Below, piece by piece: positions 17,543 through 26,833 of a stretch of DNA of 58,094 nt. A program made the translations under genes and the position numbers. The stretch lies in assembly GCF_003725415.1 (NCBI RefSeq), contig NZ_RJQC01000005.1:29671-87764 (forward strand), read 5' to 3'. Source of the DNA: Absicoccus porci (lineage in GTDB: Bacteria > Bacillota_I > Bacilli_A > Erysipelotrichales > Erysipelotrichaceae). Each line of letters begins with the position of its first letter. Position 1 is the first letter of the stretch. The notes below the pieces were generated by a model. It made no database searches and had not been told where the DNA came from. It saw only the letters and a program-made list of their open reading frames with translations.

Positions 17543-18328
17543 ATGATCATCCCTATGAGTCCGGCTTTACTGGAAGAATTATCCTCATCTGAAAAGTGTG
17601 TCATTGATTTTATCAATGTCCATGAAACCAAAATTCCCACTTTATCGATCAATGAAATTGCGGAGCAGACATATACCTCTTCCTCTACCGTTTCTCGTGC
17701 CATTCAAAAGGCCGGCTTTTCCGGCATTGCCCAACTGAAATTCAAGATCAGTGAGCCCCAACAGAGAAACACACCCCTTGCTCATGAGATCTTAGCCAAG
17801 TGTTATCGAGAAAGTGTAGAAACCATCCAACATCTTTCGGTATCTGATATTCGAAAAGTTGTTCAAGCCATTCAAAAAAGCCCACGTATCTTTGTGTTTG
17901 CGAAAGGTCTTTCGACCTATTGTGGCATGGAGTTTTGTCATTATTTAGAAATCTTAGGCTACCATGCCATCTTGGTGGATGATTCTGTGCTCTTGCTCAA
18001 CATCAAACAACGCATTCAACCAACCGATCTGGCCATTTTTTTAACGTTGCAGAATACCTCTTCCGAAATAGCCATTGCGGCTAGTCAATGTCAAAAAGTC
18101 GGTACACCCATTGTTGTTTGTTGCGGCAAAAAAGATACGGTCCTTTATGATCTAGCCGATTGGTATTTTCTCGTGTATACCGAAAAAGTCATCGATGATA
18201 GCTATTATCCTTTTTTTAGTCGCCTTCCTTTATCGATCTTTACACGTATCTTGATTGAATTCTTATATCATGCTACGACTTCACAACCACAGCCAAACCG
18301 CCCAAAGCACTCTCTTTCAGTTCGATAG
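17543..18328 (+). CDS. MurR/RpiR-family transcriptional regulator
   Basis: 261 residues. The N-terminal RpiR helix-turn-helix (LSINEIAEQTYTSSSTVSRAIQKAGFSGIAQLKFKI region, residues about 30-65) precedes a SIS sugar-phosphate-binding domain (RIFVFAKGLSTYCGMEFCHYLEILG, FLTLQNTSSEIAIAA). ATG 17543 has GAAAGGA 8 nt upstream; earlier in-frame ATGs lack this. It diverges from the gpsA-like gene, and its last 56 bp overlap the convergent serine dehydratase gene, so the two transcripts would form antisense ends. Confidence 0.85.
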   Translation: MIIPMSPALLEELSSSEKCVIDFINVHETKIPTLSINEIAEQTYTSSSTVSRAIQKAGFSGIAQLKFKISEPQQRNTPLAHEILAKCYRESVETIQHLSVSDIRKVVQAIQKSPRIFVFAKGLSTYCGMEFCHYLEILGYHAILVDDSVLLLNIKQRIQPTDLAIFLTLQNTSSEIAIAASQCQKVGTPIVVCCGKKDTVLYDLADWYFLVYTEKVIDDSYYPFFSRLPLSIFTRILIEFLYHATTSQPQPNRPKHSLSVR

Positions 18329-19466
18329 GTAATTTCTTACCTGTAAGATTCATGGTCTTGACGACCATATCAAAACTCACTCGATTCTTTTTGACATTGC
18401 GCAAATATTTAGCTAGGCGAGCTGCATCCAAACTACGCTGGGCAGCCACGGCATTGCGTTCAATACATGGGATCATCACATACCCGCCAACAGGATCACA
18501 AGTCAATCCGAGATGGTGTTCCAAACCAATTTCTGCTGCACATTCGATTTGTTCGTTGGTCTGCATTTCTAAACTGGCCACAAAGGCGGCGCCCATGGCA
18601 CAAGCAGCACCAACTTCGGCTTGGCAACCTCCTTCTGCTCCCGATATCGTCGCATTTTCTTGAATCAGACAACCAATCAAACCAGCCACTTTTAAGGCTT
18701 GGATGATATGTCTCTTTTGATAGCCTCGATCTTTATAAGTATGATAAACCAAAGCTGGTAATACGCCGGCACTGCCCATCGTTGGTGCAGTCACCACTAA
18801 ATGACCACTCGCATTTTGTTCACTGGCTGCATAAGCATAACTGGATAGTAATAAGAAATTACGATCTTCTTGCGTATCACAGCTTGATGCCGATTGATAT
18901 AAGGCATGGGCAATCCGATCCAACTTTAATGCCCCTGGCAATTTCCCTGTGGTTTTTAAACCTTTGGTAACACAATGTATCATGGCTTTAAAGATCTTTT
19001 CCATATAGGGATTGATCTTTTCTTCAAATTCATCCACATATTCATCCAAACGAATGTGATGTTGACTACAATAGGTTTGAATTTCATCCAATGAATGATG
19101 GATATATGGTTCTTCAATTGTATGATTGGCTTGGCCATCAATGGTGATCATGCCACCACCAATGGATTCAAACGTATGTTTTCCTAAGCTATGGACAGCA
19201 TCAAAAGCTTCAATCGTCATCGTATTGGGATGGGGATATTGGGTTTTATAGTCAAATTGAATGGTACAATGTTTTAATGTTTTTTTGATGATTTGATCGG
19301 TCAAATGGCCTTTTCCGGTAAAGGCCAATGAGCCAAATAAAACAACTTCAAATTGGTTTGCTTGGGGATAGGTTTCCAACATAAATTGACAAGCACGCAT
19401 AGGACCAAAGGTATGCGAACTACTCGGTCCAGGTCCAATTTTGAATAATTCTTTTACACTTTCCAT
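18273..19466 (-). CDS. sdaA: L-serine ammonia-lyase, single-chain iron-sulfur type
   Basis: 397 residues. It deaminates L-serine to pyruvate and ammonia with a [4Fe-4S] cluster. The beta domain comes first (SVKELFKIGPGPSSSHTFGPMRA, FGSLAFTGKGHLTDQ), then the alpha domain with TAPTMGSAGVLPALVY, the cluster Cys in GAEGGCQAEVGAACAMGA and LTCDPVGGYVMIPCIERNAVAA. Many Bacillota split these into SdaAB and SdaAA; here they are one chain. ATG 19466 follows GAGGAACTTGTTT. It diverges from the TtcA-like gene, with about 55 bp between. Confidence 0.92.
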   Translation of the reverse strand: MESVKELFKIGPGPSSSHTFGPMRACQFMLETYPQANQFEVVLFGSLAFTGKGHLTDQIIKKTLKHCTIQFDYKTQYPHPNTMTIEAFDAVHSLGKHTFESIGGGMITIDGQANHTIEEPYIHHSLDEIQTYCSQHHIRLDEYVDEFEEKINPYMEKIFKAMIHCVTKGLKTTGKLPGALKLDRIAHALYQSASSCDTQEDRNFLLLSSYAYAASEQNASGHLVVTAPTMGSAGVLPALVYHTYKDRGYQKRHIIQALKVAGLIGCLIQENATISGAEGGCQAEVGAACAMGAAFVASLEMQTNEQIECAAEIGLEHHLGLTCDPVGGYVMIPCIERNAVAAQRSLDAARLAKYLRNVKKNRVSFDMVVKTMNLTGKKLPIELKESALGGLAVVVKS

Positions 19467-19521
19467 AAACAAGTTCCTCTTTTTGTATATCTATTATACA
19501 CATATATGTTAAAATACGACT

Positions 19522-20643
19522 ATGGAAATCACAATACAAGAATTGAAACAAATAGAAAATTATCTTTTGATCGATATGCGTGATAAAGAACAAGCGCAAA
19601 AGAATCCGATGGATGGAAGCATCCAACTCTCTCAAGAAGAGATTGAACAAACAGAATTTGATAAAACAAAACCTATTGTGGTGGTTTGTGCCCAAGGACA
19701 ATTAAGCATTCCGGTTGTGGCGTATTTACGTGAAAAGGGATATGAAGCCTATTCATTGCAGGGTGGCTATATATCGTTTGTGATGGAACAGCTCAAACAA
19801 AATCGATCCGATGATTTTTGTCGTCAAGTAGAGCGTAGCATCATCAAAACCTATCGTAAAAAGATCTGGTCAAAATTCACCAAAGCCATCAAAACCTATG
19901 AACTGGTCCAAGAAGGCGATTCCATTGCCGTTTGTATTTCCGGTGGAAAAGACTCCATGTTGATGGCCAAATGTTTTCAAGAGTTACATAAGCATGGCCC
20001 AATCCATTTTGATGTGAAATATATCGTGATGGATCCAGGGTATTCGCCTGCCAATCGCCATGTCATTGAAGAAAATGCGAAAAAGTTACAAATCCCCATT
20101 CAGATCTTTACTTCGGATATTTTTGAGAATGTCTTCCATATTGAGAAGAATCCTTGTTACATCTGTGCTCGTATGCGTCGAGGGCATTTGTATAACTATG
20201 CCCAACAGTTGGGATGCAATAAGATTGCTTTAGGTCATCATTATGATGATGTGATTGAAACCATTTTGATGTCGATGCTCTATGGTGGACAGATCCAAAC
20301 GATGATGCCTAAGTTACATTCTAACCATTTTGAAGGCATGGAAGTCATTCGCCCTCTCTATTTGATTCATGAAGAGGATATCAAGGCATGGGCAAAGCAC
20401 AATGGTCTGTACTTTATTCAATGTGCTTGTAAGTTCACAGATACTTGTAGCAGTGAGGCTTGTTTGACACGTCCTAAATCGAAACGAATGGAAGTCAAAC
20501 AATTGATTCGTCAAATGAAACAGACAAATCCATTTGTGGAACAAAATATCTTTAAAAGCGTAGAGAATGTCAGTTTAAAAACAATCATTGCGTATAAGGA
20601 TGATGATAAGAAACATCATTTCTTAGATGATTATGATAAATAA
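19522..20643 (+). CDS. Rhodanese domain fused to a TtcA-type tRNA thiolation ATPase
   Basis: 373 residues. Residues 1-90 form a rhodanese domain with a candidate sulfur-carrying Cys56 (IVVVCAQGQLSIPVV). Residues 100-373 form a PP-loop adenylating domain of the TtcA group: SGGKDS at 140-145, CYIC (C212, C215), GHHYDDVIETIL, and a Cys-rich CACKFTDTC (C301, C303, C309). TtcA makes 2-thiocytidine at position 32 of tRNA and binds an Fe-S cluster. A fused rhodanese would supply persulfide sulfur, much as in ThiI. The fusion is seen directly; the exact tRNA target is inferred. It ends at a strong terminator. Confidence 0.85.
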   Translation: MEITIQELKQIENYLLIDMRDKEQAQKNPMDGSIQLSQEEIEQTEFDKTKPIVVVCAQGQLSIPVVAYLREKGYEAYSLQGGYISFVMEQLKQNRSDDFCRQVERSIIKTYRKKIWSKFTKAIKTYELVQEGDSIAVCISGGKDSMLMAKCFQELHKHGPIHFDVKYIVMDPGYSPANRHVIEENAKKLQIPIQIFTSDIFENVFHIEKNPCYICARMRRGHLYNYAQQLGCNKIALGHHYDDVIETILMSMLYGGQIQTMMPKLHSNHFEGMEVIRPLYLIHEEDIKAWAKHNGLYFIQCACKFTDTCSSEACLTRPKSKRMEVKQLIRQMKQTNPFVEQNIFKSVENVSLKTIIAYKDDDKKHHFLDDYDK

Positions 20644-20644
20644 A

Positions 20645-20695
20645 AAAAGAAACCGAAGTATCAGACATAAATCCGATATTTCGGTTTTTGTTTCT
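20645..20695 (+). terminator. Bidirectional terminator after the TtcA-like gene
   Basis: AACCGAA...TTCGGTT stem flanked by an A-run on the left and TTTTTGTTT on the right. It separates the convergent TtcA-like gene and the zinc dehydrogenase gene. Confidence 0.75.
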
Positions 20696-21753
20696 TAGTC
20701 CCAAGGATGAAGAACGACCTTGATAGCTTCTCCTGTCTTGGTTAATTCAATACCATGATTGATTTCATCCAATGGTAGGATGTGCGTAATGAATTTTTCA
20801 GCTGGGAAGTTTGGTGAAGTAGCCAAATGGAATGCACGTTTGGATTGATCATACGATGCTCCAAAGTGTCCTTTGATCCAAATGTTGTTGTAGTGAATCA
20901 AGTTTGTATCCAATTCTGTTTTGGATCCTTTTGGTACACCACCGAAGAACACAACCAAGCCACCTTTTTTAACCATATATAAAGCTTGTGCTTGTGTCGC
21001 ATTGGCTGGTGTTGCGGAAATGACTTTATCGGCACCTTTGCCATTTGTCAATTCTAATACCCGATCGATTGCATATTGCGGATCATCTAGTTTACTTACG
21101 ATGACTTCATCGACACCAAATTGTTTTGCCATTTCCAAACGATGTTCATTCAAATCGATCATGATGATTTTTTGTGCACCACGAATCTTTGAAATTTGCG
21201 CCATGAAATCACCAATTGGACCAGCCCCGATGATCACAATGGTGTCGGCATATCCAACTTTCGCATTTTCTAAACAAGCAAATACAGATGTTAATGGTTC
21301 ACCTAAGCTAGCGGCTTCATAAGAAACGCCATCGGGAATTTCATAAATACCACCATAATGAATCTTTTCACCACCAACAGCGATATATTGAGCAAATCCA
21401 CCGGTTCCAGCTAATTTCGCTACATGTTCGTTTTCACAGTTTTCACTGTGTCCACTGATACAGTTATCACATTCCATACAATAGGTACCTGGGAATAGGA
21501 ACAAACGTTGACCCACATGATATTTGGTTTCTTCTGGACCTACTTCATCGACACATCCCACAATTTCATGACCGTAGATAAATGGGTAGTTGCCTTTTCT
21601 GGAATCGGAAGTCAAATTACGAATATCCGATCCACACAGACCAACAGCCATAATCTTTAAGATCATACCATCTTTTGGACAAGCTGGTTTTTCGGTCATT
21701 TCTACCCGAATATCATTGGGACCATACATTAATGCTGCTTTCATTTTTGTCAT
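20695..21753 (-). CDS. Zinc-dependent sorbitol/threonine dehydrogenase-like alcohol dehydrogenase
   Basis: 352 residues of the medium-chain family. Catalytic zinc ligands lie in GLCGSDIRN and YGHEIVGCVDEVG; the structural zinc Cys set is CMECDNCISGHSENCEN; the NAD site is IGAGPIGDFMAQI. Polyol dehydrogenases of this type oxidise a sugar alcohol to a ketose. ATG 21753 follows AAAGGAGATTACAGAT. It has its own promoter region with operator site 1 (21825-21844) and is separated from the kinase gene by a terminator, so it forms its own unit of the regulon. Confidence 0.88.
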   Translation of the reverse strand: MTKMKAALMYGPNDIRVEMTEKPACPKDGMILKIMAVGLCGSDIRNLTSDSRKGNYPFIYGHEIVGCVDEVGPEETKYHVGQRLFLFPGTYCMECDNCISGHSENCENEHVAKLAGTGGFAQYIAVGGEKIHYGGIYEIPDGVSYEAASLGEPLTSVFACLENAKVGYADTIVIIGAGPIGDFMAQISKIRGAQKIIMIDLNEHRLEMAKQFGVDEVIVSKLDDPQYAIDRVLELTNGKGADKVISATPANATQAQALYMVKKGGLVVFFGGVPKGSKTELDTNLIHYNNIWIKGHFGASYDQSKRAFHLATSPNFPAEKFITHILPLDEINHGIELTKTGEAIKVVLHPWD

Positions 21754-21824
21754 ATCTGTAATCTCCTTTAACTGTTTTGTTAAGGATAGTATAGGTAGAA
21801 TATGCATTCTTATCCAATCATTTT

Positions 21825-21844
21825 CTTCCTCTTTAAAGTGGAAG
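21825..21844. promoter_or_regulatory. Operator site 1 of the PRD regulon
   Basis: CTTCCTCTTTAAAGTGGAAG, a 20-bp dyad, centred about 81 bp before the zinc dehydrogenase start. It matches sites at 25533, 29798 and 33263. Confidence 0.7.
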
Positions 21845-21862
21845 TTTCACGTCATAAAATTC

Positions 21863-21889
21863 AAAAAAAAAGGAGTTTTTCAACTCCTT
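21863..21889 (-). terminator. Terminator of the OYE-kinase unit
   Basis: On the minus strand AAGGAGTT-GAAA-AACTCCTT is followed by TTTTTT. It lies directly after the kinase stop at 21890. Confidence 0.8.
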
Positions 21890-23473
21890 CTATCGATATT
21901 CGGGATGGAGGTCTTTTTGAATATCGGTTACGGTTTGGCGAAGTGCACGAAGATTTGCATCTAATGATTGATACATATTTACATAATATGGATACAATTG
22001 ATCATATACTTTGGCCCATTCTTCATTTGGTTGAATAACTTCATCCACCTTCACGACTGATTTTACCGCTTCGGTTAAATCTGGGAATACCCCCACTTTA
22101 TGACCAACGATCAAGGCATCCCCAACCGGAACGTCGCCAGAATCTTCATTTAATAAATAGACAGGGCAATGCAACATGGACGCTTTGATCTTCGACCACG
22201 TTTTACTTTTGGCACCGCCACCACAAATACGTAATGCATCACATCTTCCACCAGATTCTTTGACAGTGGTAATGACATGTCGTAATGCATAGGCAGTTCC
22301 TTCAAAGATAGAACGGGTCAGATCTTCTCGTGTTGTTGTCATGGATAAACCAATGAACATACTGCGACAGTATTCGTTCCAGATAGGGGCTCGTTCACCG
22401 AGCAAGTAAGGAAAGAAGAATAATCCATTGGATCCCGGATCCGTATGCAGTGCTTGTTCATTTAAATAATTATAAATATTTAAATGATGTTCATCACAAT
22501 AGGCTCTTTCTTCGGCTGCAAATTTATCTATATACCACTTCAAAGCGGCACCGCTTGTTTGAATAGGCGCGTCAAAGATCCAAGGCATGCCATCAATGGA
22601 GCATGGACGCGTCACAACCGGTATATCCAATGGGCTCTTTTCTTTACTTCCGACAAATACCAATGAGGTAGTTCCAGAAGATTCACCGGCTTCTCCTAAT
22701 TTGGACATGCCGGTCGCATATAAACTTGCCATCGCATCCGAGCATCCAGCTACAACTGGAATTCCAGCTTTCAAGCCCGTTTCTGCTGCGGCTTGATCGG
22801 TTACATAACCAATGATTTCATCTACTGATTGTGGCTCTGGCAAGTATTTATCTAAATCGATACCAATGATATCGCCAATTTCTTTTGACCATTTCATCGT
22901 GTTCATATCTAAACACTGTGTTCGTGTAGCTTGATCCACATCTTGAGTCATTTTTCCTGTCAATTTAAAATTAATGAAGGAACTAGCTTGTAAAAATTTA
23001 TACGTACGTGCAAATAGTTCAGGTTCATGTCTTTTGAACCACAATAATTTACAAGGTAAGAAAGATACCGATGGTTGTCCACCCACTGTATTGACAAAAT
23101 GATCAAATCCCATCTTTGTCAAAATTTGATACAATTCACGAGCAGAACGACCATCTTGGTAAGTCATCGCATTTCGTAAAGGCAATCCATTCTCATCCAC
23201 AGGCAATAGGGTAACCGTATGTGAACTAATCGATATACCACGAATTCGATCCACCACTTCTTGTCCTGCCTGTGCAACTAGAGATTGAAATATTTCTTTG
23301 GATTGACGCCACCAATCATTGGCATCTTGTTCCTGCATATTGGGACCGGGAGTCAAAAACTTGCTAGGTCGACTTGCTTCAGCCACTTTCTTGCCATCTT
23401 GACCTAAAATGATGGCTTTAATGTTCGTGGTTCCACAATCCATTCCTAAAACATAATTATCTAATACATTCAT
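21890..23473 (-). CDS. FGGY-family carbohydrate kinase
   Basis: 527 residues. ATP-dependent sugar kinase of the xylulokinase/fuculokinase group. N-terminal phosphate loop YVLGMDCGTTNIKAII, then WWRQSKEIF, SISSHTVTLLPVDENG, AMTYQDGRSA, catalytic-Asp region PVVAGCSDAMASLYATG, ATP site GESSGTTSLVFVG and LRICGGGAKSKTWSKIKASML. The specificity cannot be read; in context it would phosphorylate the ketose made by the polyol dehydrogenase before aldol cleavage. It starts 12 bp after the flavoprotein gene, with GAGGAAAAAATT before the ATG, so they form one unit. Confidence 0.88.
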   Translation of the reverse strand: MNVLDNYVLGMDCGTTNIKAIILGQDGKKVAEASRPSKFLTPGPNMQEQDANDWWRQSKEIFQSLVAQAGQEVVDRIRGISISSHTVTLLPVDENGLPLRNAMTYQDGRSARELYQILTKMGFDHFVNTVGGQPSVSFLPCKLLWFKRHEPELFARTYKFLQASSFINFKLTGKMTQDVDQATRTQCLDMNTMKWSKEIGDIIGIDLDKYLPEPQSVDEIIGYVTDQAAAETGLKAGIPVVAGCSDAMASLYATGMSKLGEAGESSGTTSLVFVGSKEKSPLDIPVVTRPCSIDGMPWIFDAPIQTSGAALKWYIDKFAAEERAYCDEHHLNIYNYLNEQALHTDPGSNGLFFFPYLLGERAPIWNEYCRSMFIGLSMTTTREDLTRSIFEGTAYALRHVITTVKESGGRCDALRICGGGAKSKTWSKIKASMLHCPVYLLNEDSGDVPVGDALIVGHKVGVFPDLTEAVKSVVKVDEVIQPNEEWAKVYDQLYPYYVNMYQSLDANLRALRQTVTDIQKDLHPEYR

Positions 23474-23485
23474 AATTTTTTCCTC

Positions 23486-25459
23486 TTAAACTCGACATGC
23501 CGCATAATAGGCTGTACTCATCGCATCATATACTTTACCAACTTTTTGGCAATCACCAATGATGTAATATTCATCAACAATATCGCTCAATGCATCTACT
23601 TTTTCATATTCAGATTTGAAACCTAATGCACAAACGACTGAATCGGCTTCAATAACGGATTCTTTTCCATCGGCATCGCAAACCAATACACCTTCTTCAG
23701 TTACTGCTTTTACCGATGTATTGCACATAACGGTAGCTGCATCATAAATTCTTGGCAACAAGCCACCACGATAGAAACTATTGCATTCCATGGCGACTTC
23801 CGGTTTCATTTCAATGATCGTACAATCATGGCCTTCATGGTGCCAACCAATCGCACCTTCACAACCAACAAGGCCACCACCCATGATGACAACTTTTTTA
23901 CCTAATTTTTCTGGATGCAATTCAGCATCAATGGCCATAATGACTTTATCCGAATCTAAGCCTGGAATCGGTGGCTTGCATTCTTTGGAGCCAATGGCAA
24001 CGAAAACCGCATCGGGATCAAAACCTTGAATGAAAGAAGATGTAACTTCTGTGTTCAATTGCACATGAACACCGTTTTCATAGACTCGTTTTTCTAATAC
24101 TTTTGCTAATTCTAGATAATCGCCTTTAAAGTAAGCCGAACCAGCAGGAATCAAATTGCCACCTAAGTGATCTTGTTTTTCTACCAAAGTAACGTCATGA
24201 CCACGTTGGGCAGCGGTAATGGCTGCTTCCATACCAGCAGGCCCTCCGCCAACGACTAACACCTTTTTCTTTTCTTGGGCTGGTTCCACACCAAAGCGTG
24301 CTTGCATTTCTTGACCAATGATAGGATTAGCAGAACATTTGACCATTTCTAATTCTCCGGTTGCCCCGAAGCACTCATAACAACGTAAACAAGGTGTAAT
24401 ATCATCGGCTTGTCCGAGCAAGGCTTTCTTTGGCAAGTCTGGATCTGCTAAAGATTCACGAGCAATTTCAACCACATCGGCTTGTCCTGTCGCAATAATT
24501 TCTTCCATTTGTGCTGGGTCTTGTAAAGAACCAACCGTTGCGATTGGGGTTTTTACATGTTTCTTGATTTCGGCACCTAAGTAAACATTGACACCATGTG
24601 GAAAGAATGCTGATGGATGCGTTCTTTGAAACATGGATGGATCTTCATGATTACCGCAAGATACATTGATCAAATCGCATTTGCCATCCACCATTTTTGC
24701 GACTTCAATACAATCTTCTTGTGTTAAACCACCTTCTAAGAAGTCATCACCATTGATGCGAACTTCAATAGGGAATTTTGGTCCACAAGCTTTGCGTACA
24801 GCTTCAACAGATTTGATAAAGAAACGTGCACGATTTTCTAAGGAACCACCAAATTCGTCAGTACGTTTATTCCAAGTTGGGGATAGAAATTGTGAAAATA
24901 ACCATCCATGTGCGGCATGTACTTGAACCATATCAAAGCCGACTTCTTTACAAAGCAATGCTCCTTTTCCATAGGATTCAATGATCTCATAGACCATTTC
25001 AGTTGGCATTTCTTTCACATGGCCTTGCGGCATTTCCATATCACTTACACCCCAAGCAACACCGGATTTGTCATGGCCGCCACCGACACTAGCCAATCCC
25101 CCATACATACCACCATGGGACAATTGAATATTTGCCAATGCACCTGCATCATGAATGGCACGTGTTGTTTCGGTCAAGCCTTGACGAACACCATAAGAAT
25201 CCAATTGTAGTTGTTTATCATGGCTTTTTCCTGTTTTTGAATGCACAATGGATTCACCATACGTTACCACGGCAGCTCCACCTTGCGCTTTTCGTTCCAA
25301 ATATGCGATCATTTCCGGTGTCATATGACCTTCGGTCGTGATCATGCTAGGACTAGTTGGCGCACAGATGATTCTATTTTTCATCTTGATATTGCCAATT
25401 CGTAATGGTGAAAAAAGATGAGGATATAATTGTTTTCCTTTATATTTGCAAATACCCAT
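23486..25459 (-). CDS. NADH:flavin oxidoreductase (2,4-dienoyl-CoA reductase type)
   Basis: 657 residues. It has an N-terminal Old Yellow Enzyme TIM barrel binding FMN (LFSPLRIGNIKMKNRIICAP, VQVHAAHGWLFSQFLSP), a 4Fe-4S Cys set (PCLRCYECFG...MVKCSANP), then FAD and NAD(P) Rossmann domains (VLVVGGGPAGMEAAITAA; VVIMGGGLVGCEGAIGW). This is the FadH/trimethylamine-dehydrogenase architecture, which reduces activated double bonds. Its place in a sugar regulon is unexpected and may point to an unsaturated or dehydrated intermediate. AGGAGGTTATTTT precedes the ATG. It is first in the unit with the kinase, under operator site 2 and a cre-like box. Confidence 0.9.
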   Translation of the reverse strand: MGICKYKGKQLYPHLFSPLRIGNIKMKNRIICAPTSPSMITTEGHMTPEMIAYLERKAQGGAAVVTYGESIVHSKTGKSHDKQLQLDSYGVRQGLTETTRAIHDAGALANIQLSHGGMYGGLASVGGGHDKSGVAWGVSDMEMPQGHVKEMPTEMVYEIIESYGKGALLCKEVGFDMVQVHAAHGWLFSQFLSPTWNKRTDEFGGSLENRARFFIKSVEAVRKACGPKFPIEVRINGDDFLEGGLTQEDCIEVAKMVDGKCDLINVSCGNHEDPSMFQRTHPSAFFPHGVNVYLGAEIKKHVKTPIATVGSLQDPAQMEEIIATGQADVVEIARESLADPDLPKKALLGQADDITPCLRCYECFGATGELEMVKCSANPIIGQEMQARFGVEPAQEKKKVLVVGGGPAGMEAAITAAQRGHDVTLVEKQDHLGGNLIPAGSAYFKGDYLELAKVLEKRVYENGVHVQLNTEVTSSFIQGFDPDAVFVAIGSKECKPPIPGLDSDKVIMAIDAELHPEKLGKKVVIMGGGLVGCEGAIGWHHEGHDCTIIEMKPEVAMECNSFYRGGLLPRIYDAATVMCNTSVKAVTEEGVLVCDADGKESVIEADSVVCALGFKSEYEKVDALSDIVDEYYIIGDCQKVGKVYDAMSTAYYAACRV

Positions 25460-25504
25460 AAAATAACCTCCTATTTATTGCTTATTGTTAGTAATACGAT
25501 AACT

Positions 25505-25518
25505 TGTAACCGGTTACG
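25505..25518. promoter_or_regulatory. cre-like box before the OYE-kinase unit
   Basis: TGTAACCGGTTACG resembles the CcpA site TGWAANCGNTNNCA except for the last base and is itself palindromic. It lies between operator site 2 and the start codon. Confidence 0.55.
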
Positions 25519-25532
25519 CTTCAAAAGCTCTA

Positions 25533-25552
25533 TTTCCTCTTGAAAGTGGAAA
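25533..25552. promoter_or_regulatory. Operator site 2 of the PRD regulon
   Basis: TTTCCTCTTGAAAGTGGAAA, the best dyad of the four sites, 74-93 bp before the flavoprotein start. Confidence 0.75.
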
Positions 25553-25567
25553 TTTATTGCTATTCTC

Positions 25568-25602
25568 AACAAAAAAAGACTCGATATAAATCGAGTCTAC
25601 GA
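25568..25602 (-). terminator. Terminator of the aldolase-to-MFS unit
   Basis: AGACTCGA-loop-TCGAGTCT stem followed on the minus strand by TTTTTTT. It lies 24-58 bp after the MFS stop at 25626. Confidence 0.8.
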
Positions 25603-25625
25603 TGTAATTAACAATTTGTATACAA

Positions 25626-26819
25626 TTAGTTCTGTGAATCCAATGCTTGTTGATCGGTTGTTGGTGCTTTGATACAAGCTACAATACCTATGATCAATAA
25701 AGCGACAGCAGATAAAATGAAACGCATACTGATATTGGCACCAAGCATAGCAGCTACAGGGTTGACAATATAAGCACTCAAGAAGTTTCCTAAATTATAT
25801 GTAGCCGATACGATAGCGATAGCCATAGATGCTTGAGAAGGGTCTACCATGTTGGCAGAGAAAGTGACTGCACCTGGATTACGAATCGCAAAACCAATAC
25901 CCATCAAGATGGCTCCTACGCAGATAACTGGGAAACTTGTTGATAAACCTACCAAAGCCGTACCAATTGCCATCACAATGATAGCAGCGCCAATGGTAAA
26001 ACGTTTGAACGTTTTAACAACATTACCTAAGATCAATCCACCAAGAATACCAATACCTTGCATGATGGCAGAAACAGTCCCGGCCGTACTCGCATCACCA
26101 ATATGATTTCGGTCAATATACATAGCGATATTTGTATTAAATGTGGCAACAAAGATACCTGTGATCAAACATAAGATTCCGAAATAAACCATGCTTCCAC
26201 TGATGGCGCTTTTTGATTCTGTCGATGCAGCTTGTTCCGGTACTTCACCTTTTGGTACCATAGCCCAAATACAAATAATAATTGGTACAGCGATCAAGAA
26301 AACCAAATATCCTTTTTCCCAACCCCAGTTAGCTGTAAACATACCAGAACCTTTAGCGATGATGGTACCACCAATAGATACGAAGATGGATTGGAATCCC
26401 ATGACTCTAGATTTATCAATTCCCGTAAAATAATCCGAAATCAAGGATGAACTGGTGACAACGACAAAGGATAATCCTGTTCCAATGATGGCACTCACAA
26501 TGTACAACATCCATAATTGGGTATTCATCACTTGTGGTAACAAGCCACCAACTAACATTAAGAAAGTTCCTAATAATGCGATGTTGCGTTTTGTCATACG
26601 ACGTTCCAAAAGTGGTTCCAAGAGCATCATTGGTAAAGTCAATAAGTTGATCAATGTCAAGACAATCTGAATGGATGCATCACTTGCATCCGGGAAAGAT
26701 TTTCCGACTTCAGCTAGAATAGGTGATAATGCGCTGTTACATGCCATTGTCAGTGACATGATCATTAATCCAGCAGCAATCACAAATTTGCTACGACCAT
26801 TTGTTTTCGTGTTTTCCAT
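25626..26819 (-). CDS. MFS transporter 1 of the catabolic regulon
   Basis: 397 residues with 12 predicted membrane helices in two halves. The short loop between helices 2 and 3 carries RRMTKRNIALLGTFLMLVGG, the usual MFS basic motif region, and there is a cytoplasmic break near GEVPEQAASTESKSA. Probably imports the regulon's substrate or exports a product. It starts 14 bp after the hydroxyacid dehydrogenase gene with AGGAGGAAAGTGAGAA before the ATG, and is last in its unit. A second, different MFS gene lies at 31860-33167. Confidence 0.88.
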   Translation of the reverse strand: MENTKTNGRSKFVIAAGLMIMSLTMACNSALSPILAEVGKSFPDASDASIQIVLTLINLLTLPMMLLEPLLERRMTKRNIALLGTFLMLVGGLLPQVMNTQLWMLYIVSAIIGTGLSFVVVTSSSLISDYFTGIDKSRVMGFQSIFVSIGGTIIAKGSGMFTANWGWEKGYLVFLIAVPIIICIWAMVPKGEVPEQAASTESKSAISGSMVYFGILCLITGIFVATFNTNIAMYIDRNHIGDASTAGTVSAIMQGIGILGGLILGNVVKTFKRFTIGAAIIVMAIGTALVGLSTSFPVICVGAILMGIGFAIRNPGAVTFSANMVDPSQASMAIAIVSATYNLGNFLSAYIVNPVAAMLGANISMRFILSAVALLIIGIVACIKAPTTDQQALDSQN

Positions 26820-26833
26820 TTCTCACTTTCCTC

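Noticed and set aside
21890..23473. FGGY kinase as an autoinducer-2 kinase (LsrK)
   Set aside because: Length is similar, but the N-terminal and ATP-site sequences look like xylulokinase-type enzymes and no lsr transport or processing genes are present.
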